A stretch of DNA of 64,000 bases from Alphaproteobacteria bacterium HGW-Alphaproteobacteria-1 (GTDB taxonomy: Bacteria; Pseudomonadota; Alphaproteobacteria; Rhodobacterales; Rhodobacteraceae): positions 124,001 to 188,000 of the forward strand of contig PHEQ01000002.1 of the NCBI GenBank assembly GCA_002842985.1, in the 5' to 3' direction. Below the pieces are notes generated by a model. It saw nothing but the letters and a program-made list of their open reading frames with translations, did no database searches and was not told the origin of the DNA. Every line of letters starts with the position of its first letter. Positions within the stretch are counted from its first letter, which is position 1. Shown here one piece after another: positions 36,024-46,952 of this stretch. The position numbers were made by a program, and so were the translations under genes.

Positions 36024-36986
36024 ATGACCCATTACCTCGACTTCGAGAAACCGCTTGCCGAGATCGAAGGCAAGGCAGAGGAGTTGCGCGCGCTGGCCCG
36101 CGCCAACAAGGAAACCGATGTCGAGGAGGAGGCGCGCGCGCTTGATGCCAAGGCCGCCACGCTCCTGCGCGACCTCTACAAATCCCTGACGCCCTGGCGC
36201 AAATGCCAGGTGGCGCGCCATCCCGACCGCCCCCATTGTCGCGATTATATCAAGGCGCTCTTTACCGACTACACGCCCCTCGCCGGCGACCGCGCCTTTG
36301 GCGAGGATGAGGCGGTGGTGGGCGGGCTTGCGCGGCTCAATGATCGCGCGGTCATGGTGATCGGCCACGAGAAGGGCCACGACACCAAATCGCGCCTGAC
36401 GCATAATTTCGGCATGGCCCGTCCCGAAGGCTATCGCAAGGCGGTGCGCCTGATGCAGATGGCCGACCGCTTCGGCCTGCCGGTGGTCACGCTTGTGGAT
36501 ACGCCCGGCGCCTATCCCGGCAAGGGCGCCGAAGAGCGCGGGCAAAGCGAGGCCATCGCGCGCGCCACCGAGACCTGCCTCTCCATTGGTGTGCCGCTCG
36601 TTTCGGTCATCATCGGCGAGGGTGGTTCGGGCGGTGCGGTTGCCTTCGCCAGCGCCAACCGCGTGGCGATGCTGGAGCATTCGGTTTATTCGGTGATCTC
36701 GCCAGAGGGCTGCGCCTCGATCCTGTGGAAGGACGCCGAGAAGATGCGCGAAGCCGCCGAGGCGCTGCGCCTCACGGCGCAGGACCTGATCAAGCTGGGC
36801 GTCGCCGACCGCATCATCGACGAGCCTCTGGGCGGCGCGCACCGAGACCGCGCCGCCACGATTACCGCCGTGGGCAAGGCCATCTCGGCCATGCTGAGCG
36901 AGTTGTCGGCCAAGAACCGCGCCGCCCTCATCCGCGACCGGCGCGAGAAATTCCTCGGGCTTGGGGCCAAGGGGCTGGCGGCCTGA
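36024..36986 (+). CDS. accA: Acetyl-CoA carboxylase carboxyltransferase subunit alpha
   Basis: A 320-residue carboxyltransferase subunit that, with AccD, transfers the carboxyl group from carboxybiotin to acetyl-CoA to form malonyl-CoA, the first step of fatty-acid synthesis. Typical blocks are [21 protein letters not shown] at the N-terminus, [17 protein letters not shown] near 66, [31 protein letters not shown] near 118 and [25 protein letters not shown] near 160. [44 protein letters not shown] follows. GGAGGG about 9 nt before the ATG sets the start; a long open frame upstream overlaps the LysE gene out of frame and is not coding. Confidence 0.97.
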   Translation: MTHYLDFEKPLAEIEGKAEELRALARANKETDVEEEARALDAKAATLLRDLYKSLTPWRKCQVARHPDRPHCRDYIKALFTDYTPLAGDRAFGEDEAVVGGLARLNDRAVMVIGHEKGHDTKSRLTHNFGMARPEGYRKAVRLMQMADRFGLPVVTLVDTPGAYPGKGAEERGQSEAIARATETCLSIGVPLVSVIIGEGGSGGAVAFASANRVAMLEHSVYSVISPEGCASILWKDAEKMREAAEALRLTAQDLIKLGVADRIIDEPLGGAHRDRAATITAVGKAISAMLSELSAKNRAALIRDRREKFLGLGAKGLAA

Positions 36987-37006
36987 CAGAGACCGCCGCG
37001 CCCGCG

Positions 37007-37546
37007 TTACGCCACCACAGCGCGCAGCGCCGCCATCCGTTCGATCAAGAGCTTTTGCGACATCTCGTCCTTGAGCCGCCCGTCATCATCAAACGCGTTC
37101 ATCGCGCCCGCGATGAGCACCGCCGTGCCCGGCACCAGCCGCGCCTGCAATTGCGTGAGGCAGGACAGCGTCATGAATTGCGCCGTCTCGCCGCCGGTGC
37201 GCCCGGCCGAGGCCGAGACAACCACCGTCGGCTTGTCCTTGAACGCCGCCCCCGGCACGCGGCTCACCCAGTCGAGCGCATTCTTGAGAACCCCGGTAAT
37301 GCCCTTGTTGTATTCAGGCGCGCCGATCACCACCGCGTCCGCGGCCTTGATCTGCGCGGCAAGGGTCTGGACCGCCTCGGGCACGCCCTCGGCCTCTTCC
37401 AGATCGCCATCATAAAGCGGCAGCGCCAGATCGGCCTCGACCACCTCCGCGTCGCCAAAGCCGCGTGCGGCCTCTGCCAGAAGCATCCGGTTGTAAGAGC
37501 CCTTGCGCAGCGAGCCCGATATCAGCAACAGCACCGGTTTGGTCAT
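37007..37546 (-). CDS. NAD(P)H-dependent FMN reductase (flavodoxin-like fold)
   Basis: A 179-residue flavodoxin-fold reductase. The FMN-phosphate loop is SGSLRKGSYNRML near residue 11 and the flavin-flanking motif is PEYNKGITGVLKNALDWVSR near residue 78. A further conserved SASAGRTGGETAQ lies near residue 111. Members use NAD(P)H to reduce FMN, quinones, chromate or azo dyes in the cytoplasm. AAGGGGA lies before the ATG. It is a single gene converging on accA, with a LysR regulator upstream on the same strand but separated by a terminator. Confidence 0.9.
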   Translation of the reverse strand: MTKPVLLLISGSLRKGSYNRMLLAEAARGFGDAEVVEADLALPLYDGDLEEAEGVPEAVQTLAAQIKAADAVVIGAPEYNKGITGVLKNALDWVSRVPGAAFKDKPTVVVSASAGRTGGETAQFMTLSCLTQLQARLVPGTAVLIAGAMNAFDDDGRLKDEMSQKLLIERMAALRAVVA

Positions 37547-37657
37547 GATGTCTTCCCCTTGGTTTCGACGCGCTCTCGCGCCTGATCAGTCGGATAACTG
37601 GCGCAGCACCGAGCCTTTGACAAGCGCGCACCCTGCACATGCCCTGTGCGCGCCATG

Positions 37658-37682
37658 AAAAAAGACCCGCCAGAATGGCAGG
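37658..37682 (-). terminator. Intrinsic terminator of the LysR gene
   Basis: On the minus strand the sequence reads CCTGCCA-TTC-TGGCGGG, a 7-bp stem with one G-T pair, followed by TCTTTTTT. It lies 47 bp after the stop codon of the LysR regulator and before the FMN reductase gene. Confidence 0.8.
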
Positions 37683-37728
37683 CCTTGGAGGTGCGCCGAA
37701 ATCCGGCGAGGAGGACAATGGTTGGGGC

Positions 37729-38634
37729 CTACCAGTCGGCCGGCCCCTTGTCGGCGAATTGATGAACAAGGAAATCAATGAAGGCGCGCACCTTGGGTTG
37801 GGTAAAGCGCCCCGGCGGATACACCGCGTAGATGCCGAGCGTCTCAAGCGGCAGATCGGGCATGGCATCCTCTACCAGACCGGCAGCCATCGGCTTGGCA
37901 TAGAGGAAAGACGGCAGATAGGCGATGCCAAGGCCGGAAATCGCGGCATTGAGCAGCGACTGGCCATCGTTGACGCTGAGCCCCCCTGCCGTGCGCACCT
38001 GCCGCTTTTCGCCCGAGGGCGCGGTCAGTTTCCACACCGCGCTGCCGCCCTGATTGGAGTAATGCAACAGCTTGTGCTCGTTGAGATCGTCGATCCTCTC
38101 GGGCCGTCCGTGTTTCGCGAAATAGGCGGGGCTGGCGATCATGCGCTTGGTCGTCTCCGACAGCTTGCGTGCGCGCAGGGTGCTGTCCTCCAGATCGCCG
38201 ATACGCACGGCCATGTCGAAACCTTCGGAAATCAGCTCAACATAGCGGTTGTTGAGCACCATGTTGACGGTGATGTCGGGAAATTCCTCAAGGAAATTGC
38301 CGAGGATCGGGCTGAGATGGTTCACGCCGAAATCGGTCGCCACGGAAATGCGCAACAGACCCGATGGATCGGACTGCATCGAACTCACGAGCGCATCCGC
38401 CTCGCCTGCGTCGTTGAGCACCCGCAGCGCCCGGTCATAATAGGCGAGCCCGATCTCGGTTGGGCTGACCCGCCGTGTGGTGCGGTTCAGAAGGCGCGCG
38501 CCGAGACGTGCCTCGAGCGAGGAGACATGCTTGGAGACGGCGGATTTGGAAATCCCCATCTTGCGGGCCGCGTCGGTAAAGCCGCCCTGATCCACCACCG
38601 TGGCGAAGGCCTCCATTTCCGTCAGGCGATCCAT
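37729..38634 (-). CDS. LysR family transcriptional regulator
   Basis: A 301-residue LysR-type regulator. The N-terminal helix-turn-helix is MEAFATVVDQGGFTDAARKMGISKSAVSKHVSSLEARLGARLLNRTTRRVSPTEIG (about residues 7-63). The effector domain follows from about residue 90 (GLLRISVATDFGVNHLSPILGNFLEEFPDI). The start at MDRLTEME is standard for this subfamily; the frame stays open for 83 more codons upstream but that sequence overlaps the divergent DUF4399 gene and is not protein-like. The closest family type is the DsdC/AaeR-like group with SAVSKHVSSLE. Targets are not evident; the divergent gene encodes a small secreted protein. Confidence 0.92.
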   Translation of the reverse strand: MDRLTEMEAFATVVDQGGFTDAARKMGISKSAVSKHVSSLEARLGARLLNRTTRRVSPTEIGLAYYDRALRVLNDAGEADALVSSMQSDPSGLLRISVATDFGVNHLSPILGNFLEEFPDITVNMVLNNRYVELISEGFDMAVRIGDLEDSTLRARKLSETTKRMIASPAYFAKHGRPERIDDLNEHKLLHYSNQGGSAVWKLTAPSGEKRQVRTAGGLSVNDGQSLLNAAISGLGIAYLPSFLYAKPMAAGLVEDAMPDLPLETLGIYAVYPPGRFTQPKVRAFIDFLVHQFADKGPADW

Positions 38635-38831
38635 GCTGAAACCTCTTCTTGCTACTGAGGATCGTTTCTGGCGGAAAAATCGGGCGCAACTGCGGCGCGT
38701 CGCTGACAATATCGCGGTCATGTCGGGATCGTTCATGGCACGGAAACGCGGCACACACGCGAAGGTGACTGTGGAACAGGGCCTCGGGCGGTCTATCTTG
38801 TGTTTGCGGATCAATCCTGGAGGGTAAGCTG

Positions 38832-39275
38832 ATGACTCGTTTTCTTGCATTGGGCCTTGTCGCCGCTCTGGCCGTGGCCACACCCGCGCTGGCGCAGGAA
38901 ACCCCCGCGCCCGAGGGCGCGGAGGTCTATTTCGTCAATCTCGAGGACGGGGCCACGGTCAGCAGCCCGGTCACCGTCATCTTCGGCCTCAAGGGCATGG
39001 GCGTGGCCCCCGCAGGGACAGAGAAAGAGGCGACCGGACACCATCACCTGCTGATCAACCGCCCGCCATTTGGTGAGGGTGAGGGCGGCGCGGAGGAGTT
39101 GAGCTATGGTCTGCCTGCCGATGACAACCACAAGCATTTCGGCGGCGGTCAGACGCAGGCGACCGTAGAACTGCCAGCTGGTCAGCACACGCTGCAACTG
39201 GTGCTTGGCGATGCCAACCATGTCCCGCACGTGCCCCCCGTCATGTCCGAGGTGATCACGATCACCGTGGAATAA
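38832..39275 (+). CDS. DUF4399 domain periplasmic protein
   Basis: A 147-residue exported protein with a signal peptide of about 21 residues (TRFLALGLVAALAVATPALAQ) and a single DUF4399 domain: VYFVNLEDGATVSSPVTVIFGLKGMGVAPAGTEKEATGHHHLLINRPPF, then LPADDNHKHFGGGQTQATVELPAGQHTLQLVLGDANHVPHVPPVMSE. The conserved His-rich clusters (TGHHHLLI, DDNHKHFGGG, NHVPH) suggest metal binding, probably copper or zinc, though no function is established. The gene has a GGAGGG ribosome binding site and stands divergent from the LysR regulator with 197 bp between starts. It converges on fadH. Confidence 0.87.
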   Translation: MTRFLALGLVAALAVATPALAQETPAPEGAEVYFVNLEDGATVSSPVTVIFGLKGMGVAPAGTEKEATGHHHLLINRPPFGEGEGGAEELSYGLPADDNHKHFGGGQTQATVELPAGQHTLQLVLGDANHVPHVPPVMSEVITITVE

Positions 39276-39278
39276 CGC

Positions 39279-41600
<2,322 letters not shown>

Positions 41601-42629
41601 TCACGCCTCGAAAAGATCGCTCTGTCCGTTGGGTCCCGGCACCTCCAGCCCCAGATGCCGCCACGCCGCCTGCGCCAGCATCCGCCCGCGCGGCGTGCGC
41701 TGGATGAGACCCTGCTGCAAGAGGAACGGCTCGATCACCTCTTCCAGCGCATCGCGGCTTTCCGACAAAGCCGCCGAGAGCGTCTCGATCCCCACCGGCC
41801 CGCCGCCATAAGCCTCGGCAATGAGGCGCAGATAGCGCCGGTCGGCGCCATCCAGCCCCAGGTGATCCACCCCCAGCCGGGTGAGCGAGCTATCGGCCAG
41901 CGCGCGGCTGATCCGCCCGCCACCCTCGACCACCGCGAAATCCACCACCCGCCTGAGCAACCGCCCGGCAATGCGCGGCGTGCCCCGCGCGCGCCGCGCA
42001 ATCTCGCGCGCGCCGTCATCCTCGGTGGGAATGTTCAGAAGCCGCGCGTTGCGGGTGACGATCTCGTGCAACTCGTCGATCTCATAGAATTGCAGCCGCG
42101 TCGGGATGCCGAAGCGGTCGCGCAGGGGCGTGGTCAGAAGCCCCAGCCGCGTCGTCGCCCCCACCAGCGTGAAGGGCTGCAACTCGATCCGCACGGTGCG
42201 CGCGGCGGGCCCCGACCCGATCACCAGATCCAGCTCGAAATCCTCCATCGCCGGATACAGCACCTCCTCCACCGCCGGGTTCAGGCGGTGAATCTCGTCG
42301 ATGAAGAGCACATCGTTACGCTCCAGATTGGTGAGGATCGCCGCCAGATCCCCGGCCTTGGCCAGCACCGGGCCGGAGGTCATGCGGAACCCCACCCCCA
42401 GTTCGCGCGCCATGATCTGCGCCAGCGTCGTCTTGCCCAGACCGGGGGGGCCGTGAAAAAGCGTGTGATCCATCGCCTCGCCACGTTGCCGCGCCGACTG
42501 GATGAAGACCGCCAGATTGGCCCGCGCCTCGCGCTGGCCGATGAACTCCGAGAGTGCCTGCGGGCGCAAACTGCGGTCAAGGTCCTCGGGCAGGGGATCG
42601 GGGCGCAGGGTCGGGTCAGGCTCTGTCAT
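41601..42629 (-). CDS. ruvB: Holliday junction branch migration helicase RuvB
   Basis: A 342-residue AAA+ motor that, bound to RuvA, drives branch migration of Holliday junctions during recombinational repair. Visible motifs are [19 protein letters not shown] at the N-terminus, Walker [21 protein letters not shown] near residue 59, Walker [25 protein letters not shown] near 107 and sensor/arginine-finger segments [19 protein letters not shown] and [17 protein letters not shown]. The C-terminal winged helix ends with [21 protein letters not shown]. It is the last gene of ruvC-ruvA-ruvB, 3 bp after ruvA. Confidence 0.98.
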   Translation of the reverse strand: MTEPDPTLRPDPLPEDLDRSLRPQALSEFIGQREARANLAVFIQSARQRGEAMDHTLFHGPPGLGKTTLAQIMARELGVGFRMTSGPVLAKAGDLAAILTNLERNDVLFIDEIHRLNPAVEEVLYPAMEDFELDLVIGSGPAARTVRIELQPFTLVGATTRLGLLTTPLRDRFGIPTRLQFYEIDELHEIVTRNARLLNIPTEDDGAREIARRARGTPRIAGRLLRRVVDFAVVEGGGRISRALADSSLTRLGVDHLGLDGADRRYLRLIAEAYGGGPVGIETLSAALSESRDALEEVIEPFLLQQGLIQRTPRGRMLAQAAWRHLGLEVPGPNGQSDLFEA

Positions 42630-42632
42630 CCC

Positions 42633-43301
42633 CTACCCCTTCGGCGCCAAGAGTCGCAGCGCGGCGCGGATAAGCGCTGTCGTGTCGGCCTGCCCGTCCG
42701 CGCCCGCGGCCTGTGCCACCGCGCCTGCCGCCTCGCCGGGGGCGTAGCCCAGATTGGTCAGCGCCGAGAGCGCCTCGGCCTGCGCGCCGGGGCTTGGCGG
42801 GGCCACGGGGGGCAGGGTTGGGGGCGTGGTCTCGATCACCGCGTCTTCGGCCCCTGCCTCGGGCGGTGCGGCGGTTTGCATCGTGCCCATGGCCATGATC
42901 GAGGGGGCCTTGTCCTTCAGCTCGTTCACCACCCGCTGCGCCGTCTTGGCCCCGATCCCCTTAGCCGCCGTCACCGAATGCCAATCCCCCAGCGTGATCG
43001 CGCGGCTGACCCCCTCGGGGCCGAGCGCCCCCAGAATGGCGAGCGACGCCTTGGCCCCCACCCCCTGCACACTCATCAGAAGGCGGTGCCATTCCTTTTC
43101 CACCAGCGTCGGAAAGCCGAACAGCTGCAACAGGTCCTCGCGCACCAGAAGGTCGGTATAAAGCGCGGCCATACCGCCCACCCCCGGAAGGGCTGCCAAA
43201 GTGCGCTCCGAGCAATGCACGATATAGCCCACGCCGCGCACGTCGATCAGCACATGATCCGGCCCGCGCCAATCTATCCGCCCCGCGATACGCCCGATCA
43301 T
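42633..43301 (-). CDS. ruvA: Holliday junction DNA-binding protein RuvA
   Basis: A 222-residue junction-binding tetramer subunit. Domain I opens with [35 protein letters not shown]. It is followed by HhH motifs in the middle ([21 protein letters not shown] near 72; [22 protein letters not shown] near 107). A Pro/Ala-rich flexible linker (about residues 140-175) connects to the C-terminal RuvB-binding domain III ([23 protein letters not shown]). The linker is longer than in E. coli, which accounts for the slightly greater length. The start overlaps the ruvC stop by 4 bp. Confidence 0.97.
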   Translation of the reverse strand: MIGRIAGRIDWRGPDHVLIDVRGVGYIVHCSERTLAALPGVGGMAALYTDLLVREDLLQLFGFPTLVEKEWHRLLMSVQGVGAKASLAILGALGPEGVSRAITLGDWHSVTAAKGIGAKTAQRVVNELKDKAPSIMAMGTMQTAAPPEAGAEDAVIETTPPTLPPVAPPSPGAQAEALSALTNLGYAPGEAAGAVAQAAGADGQADTTALIRAALRLLAPKG

Positions 43302-43783
43302 GCCACCGCCCGCCCGATCCCGCGCCCGTAATGCGCATGGCAGATCGCCACCGCCAGCGCATCCGCCGCATCCGGCCCCGCCAGAACCACGCCGGGAAGC
43401 TGCACCCTGACCATATGCGCCACCTGCTCCTTGGCGGCATGGCCTACGCCCACCACGGTCTTTTTCACCCGGTTGGGCGAATATTCCCCCACCGTCAGCC
43501 CGTATTGCGCGGGCACCAGAAGGGCCACGCCCCGCGCCTGCCCCAGCTTGAGCGTGCCCGCCCCGTCCTTGTTAACGAATGTCTGCTCGATCGCCGCCGC
43601 TTCAGGCTCGAACCGCTGCACGATGTCGGTCAACTGCTCATAGAGTGACAGGAGCCGCGCGCCAAGATCGTCGCCCGTGGAATGGCACACGCCGTTGGCG
43701 ATATGGCTGAGGCGGCTGCCCGTCACCTCGATCATGCCCCAACCGAGATTGCGCAATCCGGGGTCGATGCCCAATACCCTCAT
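43298..43783 (-). CDS. ruvC: Holliday junction endonuclease RuvC
   Basis: A 161-residue RNase H-fold resolvase that cuts Holliday junctions symmetrically. The start is set by the family N-terminus [16 protein letters not shown], whose Asp7 is the first catalytic carboxylate. Further acidic residues lie in [28 protein letters not shown] near residues 65-70 and in [14 protein letters not shown] near the C-terminus. The conserved [21 protein letters not shown] basic segment is near residue 105. A 12-residue in-frame extension upstream is not family-like. It is the first gene of the ruvCAB operon, overlapping ruvA by 4 bp. I did not find a convincing LexA box in its promoter region. Confidence 0.97.
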   Translation of the reverse strand: MRVLGIDPGLRNLGWGMIEVTGSRLSHIANGVCHSTGDDLGARLLSLYEQLTDIVQRFEPEAAAIEQTFVNKDGAGTLKLGQARGVALLVPAQYGLTVGEYSPNRVKKTVVGVGHAAKEQVAHMVRVQLPGVVLAGPDAADALAVAICHAHYGRGIGRAVA

Positions 43784-43984
43784 GTCGCCTGCCCTGCCCT
43801 GTTTTCCCTCAACTAGCACGAAACAGGAACAAACGCCAAGCGGAATGCACCAGAGCCGCCCGCCAGCCTTGCGAAAATCGCATATGGACTATGCAGGAAC
43901 CCCCGCTTGCGGAACGTGCGTTCCCCCATTAGCTGCAACGCAGAAACGGAACTGTCCGTGCATCCCATTTCAAGGAACAAACCC

Positions 43985-44182
43985 ATGGCCCTGCTTGACA
44001 CCGCCCGCGCGCCTGCGCACAGCCTTGACACCCCCGGCCTTTTCGCGCGCCTTCTCGGCACATTTCTGTCGTGGAACGACCGCCGCGCCACGCGCAAGGC
44101 ACTCGCCAGTCTGAGCGACCGCGAGCTTGAGGATATCGGTCTCTGCCGCGGCGATATCGACGCCATCGCGGCCCGGTTCTGA
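43985..44182 (+). CDS. DUF1127 (YjiS-like) small protein
   Basis: A 65-residue protein ending in the DUF1127 motif WNDRRATRKALASLSDRELEDIGLCRGDIDAIAARF. The short N-terminal part (ALLDTARAPAHSLDTPGLFARLLGTFLS) is variable in this family. DUF1127 proteins are abundant small proteins in alphaproteobacteria; some bind RNA (as in CcaF1 of Rhodobacter) or affect phosphate and carbon metabolism. An AAGGAA site precedes the ATG. A 201-bp divergent spacer lies between it and ruvC, and a strong terminator follows it, so it is transcribed as a single gene. Stress regulation is common for the family but no promoter motif is clear here. Confidence 0.88.
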   Translation: MALLDTARAPAHSLDTPGLFARLLGTFLSWNDRRATRKALASLSDRELEDIGLCRGDIDAIAARF

Positions 44183-44201
44183 ACCGCGGCACGCGGCACG
44201 C

Positions 44202-44240
44202 AAAAGCCCTGCCCGGTCCAGACCGCGCAGGGCTTTTTCC
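44202..44240. terminator. Bidirectional intrinsic terminator
   Basis: AAAAGCCCTG and CAGGGCTTTTT form a long stem with an inner GC-rich arm, giving T-rich 3-prime ends on both strands. It separates the DUF1127 gene from the convergent hypothetical membrane protein gene and should stop transcription from both. Confidence 0.85.
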
Positions 44241-44255
44241 TGTCCTGTCGCGACT

Positions 44256-44600
44256 TTACCGCAGAACGGGCGCGAGATAGACGGCGATCATTCCGGTCAG
44301 GGGGTCGGGGCGCATGATATAGGCGCCGACCTGCTCTATCACATTGCCTTCAGACAGCAGGCCAATGCGTTCCTGATAGGTCACACCGCCCAGATGCGCG
44401 AGCACCACCGCCTTGAAGAAGGCAAAGCCGAGGACGAGATAGAGAAGGCCGCGCAGCGGGATCGCGGGCAGGCGGCGCTTGGGCCTGAATTCGATGAGCC
44501 CGTCGTCACGCACCTTGCCCATATAGCCACGCGCGAGGCGGGCATGTTTGACGTCGATCCGGCGGAGCCGCTTGGAGAAACCGTGGTGAATGTCAGCCAT
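44256..44600 (-). CDS. Hypothetical single-pass membrane protein
   Basis: A 114-residue protein that I do not recognise. The N-terminal half is strongly basic (HHGFSKRLRRIDVKHARLARGYMGKVRDDGLIEFRPKRR). One membrane segment follows near residues 49-69 (LRGLLYLVLGFAFFKAVVLAHLGG). The C-terminal ~40 residues (YQERIGLLSEGNVIEQVGAYIMRPDPLTGMIAVYLAPVLR) probably lie on the periplasmic side. The basic N-terminus fits a cytoplasmic-in topology. The ATG at 44600 has AGGAT upstream; 31 further in-frame residues look non-coding. Its neighbours are prmA upstream on the same strand and DUF1127, convergent. Similar short proteins occur in related genomes as far as I recall, without known function. Confidence 0.65.
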   Translation of the reverse strand: MADIHHGFSKRLRRIDVKHARLARGYMGKVRDDGLIEFRPKRRLPAIPLRGLLYLVLGFAFFKAVVLAHLGGVTYQERIGLLSEGNVIEQVGAYIMRPDPLTGMIAVYLAPVLR

Positions 44601-44707
44601 GGCACACATCCTGTATCGCAGCCCCCACCGCGATGCGTCAGTGATAAGGTTGAAATGTGGCGCAATCAAGGCAAGCCACCTGGCCGAGACCAATTTTCGT
44701 CGTATTT

Positions 44708-45580
44708 TCAGGGTTTTTTGGACATTATCAGCGTGGACCAGTCACCAATTCTCGCGTGGTGGTCAAGACTGTTTCCAAGGCCTGAATAAACCCCGATCAC
44801 ATCTTCGGCCTGCTCGTTCAGAAGACCCGAGAGAATCACCTTCCCACCCGGTCTCAGGCTTTCGGTGATGCCCGGTGCCAGATCCATCAGTGGCCCCTTG
44901 AGGATATTGGCGAAGATCAGGTCATAGGGCGCACCGGCACGCAAAACGGGGTGCGCCAGCCCTTCGGCCTCGAACACGCGCACCCGGCCGCCAAGCCCGT
45001 TCGCCGCCACGTTGACCTCCGCCACCTCGACCGCCACCGCGTCAATATCCGACGCCAGCATCTCACCGGGCCAGATCCGCGCCGCCGCCATCGCCAGCAC
45101 GGCAGTGCCACAGCCCAGATCAAGCACCGAACGCCCGACAAAGCCCTGCCCCGCGACCCGGTCGAGCGCCAGAAGACAGCCCAGCGTCGTGCCGTGATGA
45201 CCGGTGCCAAAGGCCATCGACGCCTCGATCAGGAGCGGCTCCACCCCGTCTGGCACGCGGTCCGCATCGTGGCTGCCATAGACAAAGAACCGCCCAGCCA
45301 CGACCGGGCTGAGATCGCGCCGCACCTTGGCCACCCAATCCACCTCCGGCAGTTCCGACACGATAAAGGGCCGCGCGCCATGGGCCGCCGCCAGAAGGTC
45401 GAGCGTGACCGCATCGGGTTCGGCCTCGAAATAGCCGCCGATCTCCCACAGCCCCGATCCGTCCTCCATCTCGAAACAGCCCACGCCCGTGGGTTCGGGT
45501 GCGATCTCCTCCAGCGCCAGGGCCAGCGCCTCGGCACGGGTCTTGTCGTCAAGCGTGGTGAGCGCAGTCCATGTCGACAT
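44708..45580 (-). CDS. prmA: Ribosomal protein L11 methyltransferase PrmA
   Basis: A 290-residue SAM-dependent enzyme that trimethylates ribosomal protein L11. The C-terminal catalytic domain is clear: AFGTGHHGTTLGCLLALDRV near residue 122, SAM motif I SVLDLGCGTAVLAMAAARI near 150, then DIDAVAVEVAEVNVAANGL and the signature FANILKGPLMDLAPGI near 228. The N-terminal ~60 residues correspond to the L11-recognition domain. An AAGGA site 7 nt before the ATG sets the start. It lies 16 bp downstream of the MFS transporter gene and is probably co-transcribed with it. Confidence 0.95.
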   Translation of the reverse strand: MSTWTALTTLDDKTRAEALALALEEIAPEPTGVGCFEMEDGSGLWEIGGYFEAEPDAVTLDLLAAAHGARPFIVSELPEVDWVAKVRRDLSPVVAGRFFVYGSHDADRVPDGVEPLLIEASMAFGTGHHGTTLGCLLALDRVAGQGFVGRSVLDLGCGTAVLAMAAARIWPGEMLASDIDAVAVEVAEVNVAANGLGGRVRVFEAEGLAHPVLRAGAPYDLIFANILKGPLMDLAPGITESLRPGGKVILSGLLNEQAEDVIGVYSGLGNSLDHHARIGDWSTLIMSKKP

Positions 45581-45596
45581 GGTGCAGTCCTTCGAA

Positions 45597-46829
45597 TTAT
45601 TCGGCGGGGGAGGGAACGAAGCGCGCGAACACTGTCTCGTTGCCCGGCTCCGGGTGACGCGGGATCATCAGCGCCAGCACCAGCGACACGCAGGCCATGC
45701 CCGCCGCCATCAGGAACACCCCCGCAGGCGCGACAAGCCAGACATAGCCCAGCGCCGCAGGCAAAAACACCGCCGCGATATGATTGATGGTGAATGCCAC
45801 GGCGGCGGTGGGGGCGATGTCAGCGGGATCGGCGATCTTCTGGAAATAGGTCTTCAGCGCCAGCGCCAGCGAAAACAGGATGTGATCCACCACATAAAGC
45901 GTCGCCGCCATCAGCACGCCCCAGCCAAACAGGTAAATCCCGCCATAGGCCAGAAACACCAGCATGAGCCCGACATACTCGACTGTCAGCGTGTTGCGCT
46001 CGCCAAAGCGGAACACGGCGCGCCCCATAAGCGGGGCCGCCACCATGTTGATGACAAGGTTGATCATGAAGAGCGCCGTCACCTCATGCACGTCAAAGCC
46101 GAATTTCTCGACCATCATGAAGCCGGCGAACACGATGAAGATCTGCCGCCGCGCGCCGGACATGAATTGCAGCGCATAGTAAAGCCAGTAGCGCCGCCGC
46201 AGCACCATCTTCTTGACCTGCGGATTGGGGGCTTCAAAGCGCGGATAGGCGAAGAAACAGAACACCGCCACCAGCGCGGTAAACCCGCCCGACACCATGT
46301 AGACAAGGTTGTAGCTCAGATCGAAGGCCCGCCATGTCACCACAATCAGCGCATAGGCCACAAGCGTCGCGCCAGAGCCTGCCGCCAGAAGCCAGCCCAG
46401 CATCTGCGGCGCGCGCAGCTTGTCCAGCCATTGCAGTTGCAGCGACTGATTCACCGTCTCGAAATAGTGAAAGCCGATGGAACTGAGCATCGTTATCGTC
46501 AGGATCCCGCCAAGGCTCGGGAACTGCGCGGTCATCGCCGTTGCCACACCCAGAAGCAACAGCGACACCAGCGCCAGCACCTGTTCATGCATGAAGACGA
46601 TGAGCGCGATCACGCCGATGGCGAGGAATCCGGGAATTTCCCGCACCGTGTGCAGCCATCCGATATCGGAGCCATCGAACCCCGCCGCCTCGATCACGAA
46701 ATTGTTCAAAAGCGCCGACCAAGTGGCAAAGGCCACCGGCATCGCGGCGGCCATCAGGAACAAAAGCGTGACCGGACGCCGCCAGAAGGGCAGCGATTTG
46801 GCTTCGGCAAGGGGAAACTGACGGCTCAT
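45597..46829 (-). CDS. Major facilitator superfamily transporter
   Basis: A roughly 410-residue integral membrane protein with about twelve hydrophobic segments and a major facilitator layout (first segment TLLFLMAAAMPVAFATWSALLNN). A conserved loop between helices is seen at MGRAVFRFGERNTLTVEY, and a long central cytoplasmic loop lies at ARRQIFIVF. I cannot assign a substrate. Three closely spaced ATGs (46841, 46835, 46829) compete; none has a strong ribosome binding site and the innermost is listed. prmA follows 16 bp later. Upstream, two perfect hairpins separate it from priA, so it probably has its own promoter. Confidence 0.82.
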   Translation of the reverse strand: MSRQFPLAEAKSLPFWRRPVTLLFLMAAAMPVAFATWSALLNNFVIEAAGFDGSDIGWLHTVREIPGFLAIGVIALIVFMHEQVLALVSLLLLGVATAMTAQFPSLGGILTITMLSSIGFHYFETVNQSLQLQWLDKLRAPQMLGWLLAAGSGATLVAYALIVVTWRAFDLSYNLVYMVSGGFTALVAVFCFFAYPRFEAPNPQVKKMVLRRRYWLYYALQFMSGARRQIFIVFAGFMMVEKFGFDVHEVTALFMINLVINMVAAPLMGRAVFRFGERNTLTVEYVGLMLVFLAYGGIYLFGWGVLMAATLYVVDHILFSLALALKTYFQKIADPADIAPTAAVAFTINHIAAVFLPAALGYVWLVAPAGVFLMAAGMACVSLVLALMIPRHPEPGNETVFARFVPSPAE

Positions 46830-46884
46830 GCCCATTCTCATACGCCTGAGCTGCGGGATTGGCGAGAGGCTACGCTCTGACCCG

Positions 46885-46928
46885 CCGAAATCTTCAAAAG
46901 ATTTCGGACCACTTTCTTTTCAAGAAAG
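46885..46928. terminator. Pair of adjacent perfect hairpins after priA
   Basis: CCGAAATCTT-CAA-AAGATTTCGG (46885-46907, 10-bp stem) is followed 4 bp later by CTTTCTT-TTC-AAGAAAG (46912-46928, 7-bp stem). Both lie between the end of priA and the start of the MFS transporter gene on the minus strand. They most likely terminate priA transcription; they lack a long T-run, so processing or stabilisation is also possible. Confidence 0.65.
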
Positions 46929-46952
46929 CGGCACGTCCACCACCTGCGCCTT

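Noticed and set aside
43784-43984. LexA box in front of ruvCAB
   Set aside because: GGAAC repeats and a GGAACG-TG-CGTTCC palindrome are present, but the spacing does not fit the GTTC-N7-GTTC pattern used by alphaproteobacterial LexA.
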